DNA of 64,000 nucleotides from Sternotherus odoratus. Its lineage: Eukaryota > Chordata > Testudines > Kinosternidae. The notes beneath the pieces are model-generated. The model was not told the DNA's origin, did no database searches, and saw only the letters and a program-made list of their open reading frames with translations. This document shows, in pieces, positions 56,177-64,000 of this stretch. The stretch is taken from assembly GCA_032164245.1 (NCBI GenBank), contig JAVMKO010000006.1:40202319-40266318 (forward strand), read 5' to 3'. The translations under genes and the position numbers were made by a program. Each line of letters starts with the position of its first letter. Position 1 is the stretch's first letter.

Positions 56177-57520
56177 GAAATGTAGGGCTGGAAAAGGCCT
56201 CAAGAGGTCATCTAGTTCAGTTCCCCACACTGAGGCATGATCTAGTAGACCTAGATCATCCAGACGAATGTATGTTTAATCTGTTCTTAAAAATCTCCAG
56301 TATCAGGAATTCCACAAACTCCCTTGGAAGCCTATTCCAGTACCTAACTATCCTTAGAATTAGAAAGTTTTTCCTAATATCTCACCTAAACCTCCCTTGT
56401 TACAGATTAAGACCATTACTTCTTGTCAGACCTTTAGAGCAGTGGTCTCCAACCTTTTGATGAACGCGGACCGGTCAACGCGGCCGAGTACTGCTTGCGG
56501 CCCGGGGGCTCTGTGCGGTGCGGCGGACTGTTGTATGCCCGCCGAAAACCCGCAGAAATCAGTGGCTTTTTTATTTGTCGGAACGGCGGGACCTTGCATG
56601 TCCGCCGAAAAGCCGCAGGAAAACGGCGGAAAATCAGAAAAATGCGGAACCGGAAGGGAAAGCGGGGCCGGAAGCGGAAAGGAAAGCGGCCGGAAGCGGA
56701 AGGGGCGGGGCGGAGGGGAACGCGGCCGCGGACCGGTACCAAATGCTCCACGGACCGGTACCGGTCCGCGGACCGGGGGTTGGGGACCACTGCTTTAGAG
56801 GACCTGGAAAACTATTGATCACCATCCTTTTTATAACAGCTGTTAACATACCTGAAGATGGTTATCAGGTCCTCACTTAATCTTCTTTTCTCAAGGCTAT
56901 ACAGGCCTAGTTTTTCTAACCTTTCCTCATAGGTTTTCAATACCTTTTATCATTTTTGCGGAGCTCCTCGTGGACAAATTGGAGAGAGTCCAATCTTTCT
57001 TTATTTGTGTCACCCAGAAGTGGATACTTCATACAACACTGGAGTTAATATACTCTAGAATGATTTTGCAACTGCATTGTTGGCTCGTATTCCATTTGTG
57101 ATTCACTATAACCCCCAGATCATTTTCTGCAGTACTCCTGCCTATTCCACACTTTGTATTTGTGAATTTGATTTTTCCTTTTGAAATGTAACACTTGGCA
57201 CTTTCCTTTACTGAATTTCATCTTGTTGATTTCAGAGCATTTCTCCAAGGTGTCGTGGTCATTTTGATTCTAATCCTGTCCTCTAAAGTGCTTGCAGCCA
57301 CGCCATCTTGATATCTGCAAATTTTATATCTCCATTCCATTATCAAACTTATTAATTAAAAAATGGAATAGTACCAGACCCAAGACAGACCTCTGTAGGT
57401 CTCCACTAGATATAGCCTCTCACTCTGATGGGAAACCATTGATAATTGATCTTTGAGTATGGTTTTTTCAACCAGTTGTGTACCCACCTTACAGTAATTT
57501 CATCTAGACCACATTTCCCA
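56177..57520 (-). mobile_element. Minus-strand CR1 with a hAT insertion
   Basis: The plus strand reads TGTAGGGCTGGAAAAGGCCT, TTCCAGTACCTAACTATCCT, then after the hAT CCTGAAGATGGTTATCAGGT, TCAAGGCTATACAGGCCTAG, and further to CCATTGATAATTGATC and ACCAGTTGTGTACCCACC, the complement of CR1 3' end and reverse transcriptase DNA. No intact frame. Its 3' end abuts the Harbinger's right end, so the Harbinger may have landed in the CR1 tail. Confidence 0.85.
56432..56800. mobile_element. hAT non-autonomous element with CTTTAGAG duplication
   Basis: The element proper is 56440-56792 (353 bp). It starts CAGTGGTCTCCAACC and ends GGTTGGGGACCACTG, and CTTTAGAG flanks it exactly at 56432-56439 and 56793-56800. 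The interior is CpG-rich with many CGGAAGCGG, GCGGACCGGT and CCGCAG repeats. All overlapping frames are by-products. Confidence 0.95.
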
Positions 57521-60480
57521 CTTCCCTGACCTTATCTACACTAGGAAGTTCTAAAGCTATATTTTAGCATGAGTGTGTCTGCACAGTGCTCCTCACTATG
57601 TAAGCTCTAACATCGACTGGACAGAAATTATTTACATAGTCAGAATTAGGTGGTATGGAAGTAAAAGGCCAGTACCAGTCTATTGTACAGCTCTCCTCTT
57701 AACAAGATAGTAAAACATCTGCATCCAGTCTCCACTATAGCTTATACTGTGACCCAGTAGTAAAAATACCTGTGCCAACTCAATGATTAAATTAACACCA
57801 TCATTCAGACCTGTGCAGCTGTAGCAGCACTGGGTGGGGGGGAGGGGGAGAAGACTGGCTTACTGGTGTAGATATTCTCTCTGAATCTGTAGACAGCCTA
57901 ATACAATAGTTCTTTGGGATATGTGAGCTGCTTCCATTCATCTCAAGAGCGTGTTAACCCAAAGATGTTACATGGCCAGACAGTTAACTCTTTTACTGCT
58001 GAATACTTTTGCAGAAACATCCAGCTAATGTGTTCTTCCCATAATTCCAAACCATTTCCCACAATTTTGTAGGGGTAACAGCTCTTACTGTCCTTATCCG
58101 GCTTTCACAACCTTCATTCCATGGCAATTTCTGTGGTGTAGTTGTGTTGTCAGTTTTTGAATGTGCTTGAAGCTGGTGAAGAATTTCCATTGGGCTTTTG
58201 TCAGTAAATACCTACTCCCACTGTAAATTGGAAACATATTTTATAAGTCTAGACAGTTGTACAGTCATTATGTGGCTTTTCAGTATATCTATGGAGCAAT
58301 TGGAAATTATGTGCTTATATGTATTATGTATCCTACCATAACAGTGTTAACCAAATATCGATGTACAAGACCTCAACAGGAAGGCCAATACAGAAATATC
58401 ATTTGTGAAAAATAGTCTACTTTGTGGCTCTAAAAATATATGCTGCTTCAAAAACAGGTTGTAGTTATAGCAGGGTATCAGTTCCCCACCATCTCAGCAT
58501 CTTGTTGGGTTATAGTGGGTAATAAGTAGGTTGATTGAATAGTGACATAACAACAAGGTTCTCTTTTTAAAAGGGACTTTTATATTAGAGCAAATTTGAA
58601 GACAGCAGCCATGTAAACAGCTATTTCCTTTCATTGGGATATTCTGCATTTCCATTGCTAATTATGTAAGACAGTTGTTCTAAAAGGTCTTTCTCCCTGA
58701 ACGCCCACTTTTCCCTTTCCCTTGTATCTTGCAGTTAAATCATAATCCCGTGCTCGCCCCTTGCAATTTCTACTTCAGACTTCCCATGGGTTATATAAAA
58801 CCACAATAAATAAATAATTGCAACACTTATGAAAAAATAACTTGATAGTGTTTTAAATGAGATTTTTTAAAATTAAAATCATTTTAATAACCCTCATTTT
58901 ACTGTACATCATAGGAATCAGATTTTCTTTTGGAAGATTCTCCAAGGAGAGACATTTCATCCTGGCTATAAACTGGGCAATGTGTTTGAAAAGACAATTT
59001 TTAATTACACTTGGTGTTTTTGCTGAGCCTAGCGTGGCCTACATGCTGGGGAAAGGGGATATAATTTGGGAAGTCAACAGTGTGGGAGCCGAGTGTCCCA
59101 GATTGTAAAGCTGCTTCCATCCTGTTTCAACATTGGGATAAGCACTCTTAAGAAATAGGGTAATGTTTGCCCAACATGAGTTGAAAGCTGTGTAAGCGTG
59201 ATAGCTACTGAATTCATACTGTTAACTTTTAACTTACGATAATCACCTAATAACATATTGATTTTTGTTGCTAATAAATTGCTGGATGGCATGTGAACAG
59301 CTCTGGAGACAGGAAAAGATTAAAAGAAGAAAAAATTGCCTATCAGAAGATCAAATTTATGACTAATGGGGTTGCCAATGCCATCAGCAGGATTCTCAGA
59401 AGTGCCATGTTCTTAACTAAGCTTTATTTTCAAAAAGGGAATTAAGATTTTTAGACCTAGCAAAGAGTGTTCTCCATATTGGATTCAGAATTCTGTACTG
59501 AACAAAATGGCTGCAGCTTAATATTAAGGCTGACATTGTGGTTGTTCGGATACATCTATATATGAGGTTATAGAAATTGAACAATTTATGTTTTTAAATA
59601 CTTATTTTTGGCTACTTATGATCTCAATACCTGCACAATAGGTGCTCAATATACTCCAACCATTTTAAGAACTAGCAGCCATATTTTGCTTCCATTTGTG
59701 CTCAGAGAACTCCAGTTAAGAGGTACCAGTATAACGGAAAGCAAAATTTGTTCTTTGATTTATCATATCAACTTTCATGGTTGTACTTGAACTAAACTTT
59801 ACATGGCAAAAGAGAATGTCAGGGAGCAGACTTTTTCATAACTCTGAGCCTGAGCTGCCTATGCAGTTGTTGTGCTTAGATATGGTAACTGATTAATTGT
59901 GCTTGCTGTGACATAGGAAAGCAATTGTAGTACTGTAATTGCATATACAATTAAGGCATCCTCAGTTATAAACCAATAACCCTAATCAGTAATTTTTTTA
60001 AATTACGCTTTTATAAATGTTATAATGGACAAAAAGTAAAACCCCCAACATTGTACAACCTGGAAAAAAAAAGTTGTTCTCTTCCCCTTTTTACCTTGTA
60101 GATAACACATTTGTAAATGCTAATACACTCTCCAATTCTGTTCCAGGTTACAAACCTATTTTTTGCTACACTTGTGGTTCCCAAGCTCAACAGCGAATAG
60201 AAGTTAAAACTACTTTTGGTAGGATTTTAACATAGGTTTCTTTAACAGTGGTTAAAATATACGCTTTTTTCCCCTAGTGAAACCACAGGCCAGGGACTCA
60301 ACCAAGGTAAAGAATAAAGATTTGCAACCTGGGAGTGTCCACACTAGCCTTTACAAAAGTGTTAGCTATCTTGAGTTAATTAGCAATCAATTAACTCTAG
60401 ATAAAAAACCTATTGCAGGCAGGACCATGGTGATTGGAGAGCTCATAAAATTATATAACAAGAATGAAGAGACAGAAACC
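57521..60480. other. No gene; AT-rich
   Basis: Nearly 3 kb without a recognisable gene or clear repeat. CCTTATCTACACTAGGAAG at about 57531 hints at a MITE end without a partner. The longest frames (83 codons) show no domain. Confidence 0.45.
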
Positions 60481-60615
60481 TAAAGCTATGTGTACACAAG
60501 CACTTTGTAAGCAAAACTTTTGGTGGTCATGGGTGTGACCCTGCATGCCCTCACCCTAGGCATTGCCCCTGAATTGGGCTGTGAAAAAGCCACCCGCTTA
60601 AGAATTCTTTCATTG

Positions 60616-61445
60616 ACCTAGCTCAGTGGTTTTCAAACTTTTTTTTCCCTAGAGACCCAGTTGAAGAAAATTGTTGATGCCCGTGACCAAATGGGTGGGG
60701 ATGAGGGGTTTGGGGTGTGGAAGAGGCTCAGGGCTGGGGCAGAGGGTTGGGGTGAGGGCTGCGAGGTGGGGCTGAGAATGAGGGATTCAGGGTGTGTGTG
60801 TGTGGGGGGGCTCTGGGCTGGGGTAGGGGGTGCCGGTGGGAGCCAGGGCTCATGACTAGGGGTGCAGGCTCTGGGGTGGGGCCAGGGATGAGGGGTTTGG
60901 AGTGCAGGAAGGGCCCCAGGCTTGAGATGGGGGTTGGGATGCAGGAGGGTGTCCGGGCTCTGGGTGTGGAGGGGTGCAAGCTCTGGGGTGGGGTTGAGGG
61001 TTTGGGGGTTTCAGATTTGGGGGGGCTCAGGGCTGGGGAAGGGGATTGAGGTGCACACTTACCTCTGGTGGCTCCCGGTCAGCAGTGCAGTGAGGGTGCT
61101 AAGGCAGAATTCCCCCCTATCCTGGCACAGCGGACCATGCTGTGCACCAGAAGCAGCCACCAGCAGGACGGGCTCCTAGTGAAGGCATGTAAGCACTCCC
61201 CGCCACCAGTTCCTATTGGCTGGGAACTGGAGCTGGTGCTCAGAGCAGGGGCCCCATCTAGAAGCCAGATCCGCTGCTGGCCATTTCTGGTGTGCAGCGC
61301 AGTGTTGGAAAAGGTAGGCACTAGCCTACCTTAGCTGGGCAGCACCACCGTTGGGACTTTTAATGTCCTGGTCAGCGGTGCTGACCAGAGCAAGGTGACC
61401 CAGTAGTGGATCACAACCGATAGTTTGAAAAACAGTGACCTAGCT
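60616..61445. mobile_element. hAT non-autonomous element with ACCTAGCT duplication
   Basis: The element proper is 60624-61437 (814 bp). It begins CAGTGGTTTTCAAACTTT and ends ATAGTTTGAAAAACAGTG, with ACCTAGCT exactly at 60616-60623 and 61438-61445. 60690-61060 is a G-rich strand with GGGGTGGGGC(C/T)AGGG units, the complement in style of 1-675. Confidence 0.93.
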
Positions 61446-61510
61446 AATGCCTCTTGGGGAGGTAGATTACCTATGTCGATGGGAGAATCCCTCCCATCGG
61501 CATAGGTAGC

Positions 61511-61815
61511 GTGTAGACCAGCGGTTCTCAAACTTTTGAGAACCACAACCCTTTTTCACACATTGGCAGCCATGGAAGACCCTTGTATGTCTGCCAAAAA
61601 GCCGCCAAATAAATTACTTCTGCGTTCGGTGGCTATTTTCAGTGGACATGCCGAGTGCTCCCGAAATAGCTCAGCATGTCTGCTGAAAAGACGCCGAATG
61701 CGGAAGTAATTCATTCGGTGGCTTTTAAGCGGCGCCGGGAGCTCGCGACCCCTCTGGGACACCCGATTTGAGCCGGGAGCTCGCGACCCCCGATTTGAAA
61801 AACCCTGGTCTAGAC
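61511..61815. mobile_element. hAT non-autonomous element, 8-bp duplication with one mismatch
   Basis: The element proper is 61519-61807 (289 bp). It begins CAGCGGTTCTCAAAC and ends GATTTGAAAAACCCTG. Flanks are GTGTAGAC (61511-61518) and GTCTAGAC (61808-61815). GCCGGGAGCTCGCGACCCC occurs twice near the right end. Inserted in the MITE's TAGAC motif. Confidence 0.85.
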
Positions 61816-61893
61816 TCTACACTGAAGTGCTACAGTGATAAAGCTGCAGCAGCACAGCTGTGCCACTGTAGCATTACATGTAGACATACCTAA

Positions 61894-62278
61894 GAGACAT
61901 ACCCTATTCGCATACTTGGAGTCTATCAAGCAATTCTCCCGCAAAACTAGGAAGAAAGAGTTAATATTTCTGACATTTCTAAGATTAAAAGACAAATAAA
62001 CATTCTCACAAAAAAAGTTCTCTCTCTTTCTCTCATTTGATAAAAACTTTTCAGGCCTTTATGTACCTCATAAATAAGCAAAAAGAAGGGCATAAGCTCA
62101 GTTGTTTATAAAATCCTTTGCAGATCACCTATAGAACAGCTTTTTTAAATTGTACTATTGGCGTTTCAGCTAGACAATCAGAGTTGGGAGTCTAATGGAA
62201 TTGTGTGTGTGTGAACTGTTGTGTGTGAACTGTTAAACAACTTCAGTGTTTAACTAGAATTTTGGAGAAAGAAAGCTG
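61894..62278. other. No feature recognised
   Basis: AT-rich; a (GT)n stretch at 62203-62225. Confidence 0.5.
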
Positions 62279-62645
62279 TGATGAGGTGTGCTCTCCAAAT
62301 GGCCCTGGGAGAGGAGAATTAGACCAGGAAGACCCAATCAGCCAATTAAGCTGCAAACAGGGGAGATTTAGGTTGTGTGGAGGGCACTAACTAGAAGGTA
62401 GCTCACCTGTGAGGGAACAAGCAGTGATTCCATAAAACCAGGAGGCTAGGAAGAGTGTAAGGCTACATAGAGGAAGCCTGCAGTGCAGTCTGTCTCTCAA
62501 GGAACCTCTGAGAAAGCATTTACTAGCAGTCCTAAGGGAGAGGGATTGCAGTAGGAAGGCTAGAAAATGAAAAGCGTGGTGGGAAGTATTCCAGGGAAGA
62601 GAGCAGTAAGGAAGGTGTAGCCATATGCTTTAACTGCTTGCTGTC

Positions 62646-63294
62646 GGGCCTGTTACCCGAAATTGGGCCAGCTAGTAAGCTTAGGGAGGACAAATGACCC
62701 ACCAGAGTTTGGCAGAAAGCAGCATGTTTATTATACTGATAGCTAAGCTCCAAAGAAACGGGCGGGGGGAGGGGGTCACACTCCCACTCGGGCACTGTAG
62801 CTGTCAGAATCCTTCAAGGTAAGTGTCCCACAGTACAGCAATGGATGGTGTGATGAAGGTTAATCTTCCTGAGACACGATGGAATGGAATGCAGCGGTCC
62901 AGGCAAAAGGCCTTCACGGGAGGTACAAGCTTGTGAGTGCACTCGTGAGCGCATGGCCCCTTCCCCTTTTAAGGACCTGCCCCTCATGGCCTGTGGCTAC
63001 AGATGACTTGGCTGCATCTGGTTGGTCACACTCCATCTCGGGCAGTGCCTATTCATTGGGTGTGTGAGCGCAGCCTAATTAGAGGCCCAGACACCTTGTC
63101 TACCTGGGAGCTCTTCTGATCTTCCAGCTGTCTAAACATCCCATTCATCCCACAAGCATTCCAGGAGGGAGGGGTGAGGGAAAGCCACTTCATAGGTATT
63201 CAAAGAAGGAGAGGAGACAAAATAGGGGGTGAGGGGGGTGAGTGTAACAGATCTTTTCAGTAACAAGTTATACATCTGCTCCTACAACAAGGCC
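62646..63294 (-). mobile_element. Solo LTR inserted in the host repeat
   Basis: The LTR proper is 62651-63289 (639 bp). It starts TGTTACCCG and ends CTCCTACAACA, with short inverted TGTT/AACA ends. The flanks GGGCC (62646-62650) and AGGCC (63290-63294) match in four of five. On the minus strand AATAAA at 62727-62732 would be the poly(A) signal, and CCTTAAAAGGGG near 62966 a TATA-like box upstream of it. Confidence 0.65.
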
Positions 63295-63381
63295 CTGGAC
63301 TAGAACCCAGAATAGAGGGCTAGCATGGATTCCTACCATCCACGGTAGCCTAGTATTGCTAGGAGCAGTGAATAGGAAGAC

Positions 63382-63652
63382 TGAGGGTTTATCTATACTA
63401 CATGCCAGATTGGGGGGCAGCAATTGATCCGACAGGGGTCACTTTTCACGTCTAATATAGTTGCGATAAATTGAGCATTCTCCCATCAACTCTGGTACTC
63501 CACCGGAACGAGAAGTGTAAGGGAAGTCGACGGGAGAGCGTTAGCTCTCGACTTACCACAGTGAAGATACCGTGGCAAGTAGATCTAAGTACGTTGACTT
63601 CAGCTATGATTAACTTGAAGCGACCCCATGAAGTAGTGTAGAGAAGCCCTGA
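63382..63652. mobile_element. Harbinger-type MITE with TGA target duplication
   Basis: The element proper is 63385-63649 (265 bp). It starts GGGTTTATCTATACTAC and ends GTAGTGTAGAGAAGCCC, with TGA on both sides (63382-63384 and 63650-63652). Close to 20858-21146 (CTCCACCG and AGATCTAAGTACGTTGACTT are shared in related form). Confidence 0.88.
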
Positions 63653-64000
63653 GGGAGGGACATAGGGCATCAGGCATGAGGACTGATCCTGCTGGTGTAG
63701 AAAGACTTGAAAAAACTCCCCCCCTCTCCCCCCCCCACACATGGGGAAATGACTGTGATCTGGCTGGAGGGCTGAGTCATGAAGCAGCTGTACTGTGACT
63801 TTGTGAGTGGGAGGAGAATTGTGTGTTGAAAGACCAGAAAGGGGGTGCTGAACTGGGTGAAGCCAATTCCCAGAAGGAGACTCCACCCAGTGGTGAGTAG
63901 AGCCTTTGGTAGTGATTCCACACCCTCACCCCATCAGTAAAGGTCACCCTTTAGATAACATATGGGTTTGCTATTTGGCTCTGTAAACTTTTCAAAGTTT

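Larger units (their letters stand above)
60481..61893. mobile_element. Harbinger-type MITE carrying two hAT insertions
   Basis: The element proper is 60484-61890. It starts AGCTATGTGTACACAAG and ends CATGTAGACATACC, with TAA at 60481-60483 and 61891-61893. Without the two hATs and their duplications it is about 290 bp. GGAGGTAGATTACCTATGTC, GGGAGAATCCCTCCC and CAGCAGCACAGCTGTGCC match the MITE at 39572. Confidence 0.88.
62279..63936 (+). mobile_element. Possible LTR-like host repeat with two nested insertions
   Basis: The edges TGATGAGGTG (left) and CACCCCATCA (right) are near-mirror images, and CCATAAAACC near 62433 could be a TATA-like box. The two halves are separated by a minus-strand LTR and a MITE. 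No matching flanking duplication was found, so the boundaries are provisional. Confidence 0.4.

Noticed and set aside
56397..56880. Basic, arginine-rich frames across 56440-56792
   Set aside because: They read through a hAT with exact 8-bp duplication inside a CR1; composition explains them.

Overview
The window looks like intergenic, nuclear DNA from a sauropsid vertebrate. A turtle is the best guess and a crocodilian the alternative. The reasons are: CR1 LINEs ending in TTCTATGAT-type tails (23100-23829, 28540-28861, 41385-43268), many Harbinger-type MITEs beginning GGNNNTGTCTACACTAC, a tRNA-derived SINE of the type I know from cryptodiran turtles (48488-48700), and old MIR-type SINEs. I recognise no host protein-coding exon, rRNA, functional tRNA or CRISPR array. 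Almost every open frame outside the transposons is short or lies in low-complexity DNA. Species and family names are recognised from memory and were not searched.

The centrepiece is a 4.7 kb Harbinger transposon (51428-56173) with matching terminal inverted repeats and open reading frames. It carries a spliced Myb/SANT-like gene on the plus strand, an apparently full-length DDE transposase on the minus strand (468 codons), facing poly(A) signals between them, and an unexplained third frame on the minus strand (52510-52980) with its own AATAAA signal. Five copies of a GTCTTCAC core lie near the two ends. Two older Harbinger relics still show transposase residues (5132-5245 and 47108-47354). 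About a dozen MITEs share the end sequence and three-base target duplications, so the intact copy may represent the kind of element that moved them.

Layout. 1-9.7 kb: C-rich repeat, MITE, Harbinger relic split by a hAT, minus CR1. 9.7-16 kb: 500 bp pyrimidine tract, a hAT with perfect target duplication, nested MITEs, LTR-like DNA with a nested solo LTR. 16-30 kb: MITEs, CR1 pieces, a second copy of the 10.7 kb hAT family in inverse orientation, and a double hairpin at 28.5 kb. 30-41 kb: a 1.2 kb solo LTR with a 36-bp in-frame repeat, a MIR, an inverted pair of MITEs, a second LTR. 41-51 kb: a 1.9 kb CR1, a three-layer nest of CR1/CR1/hAT, a Harbinger relic, a GC-rich composite with a GGGCC repeat, a SINE. 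51-57.5 kb: the Harbinger and a CR1 interrupted by a hAT. 57.5-64 kb: a MITE carrying two hATs, and an LTR-like repeat carrying a reversed LTR and a MITE.

Six hAT-type non-autonomous elements have 8-bp target duplications (five exact), and most sit inside other repeats. No hAT transposase is present in the window. The GC-rich islands here are mostly these elements rather than gene promoters.
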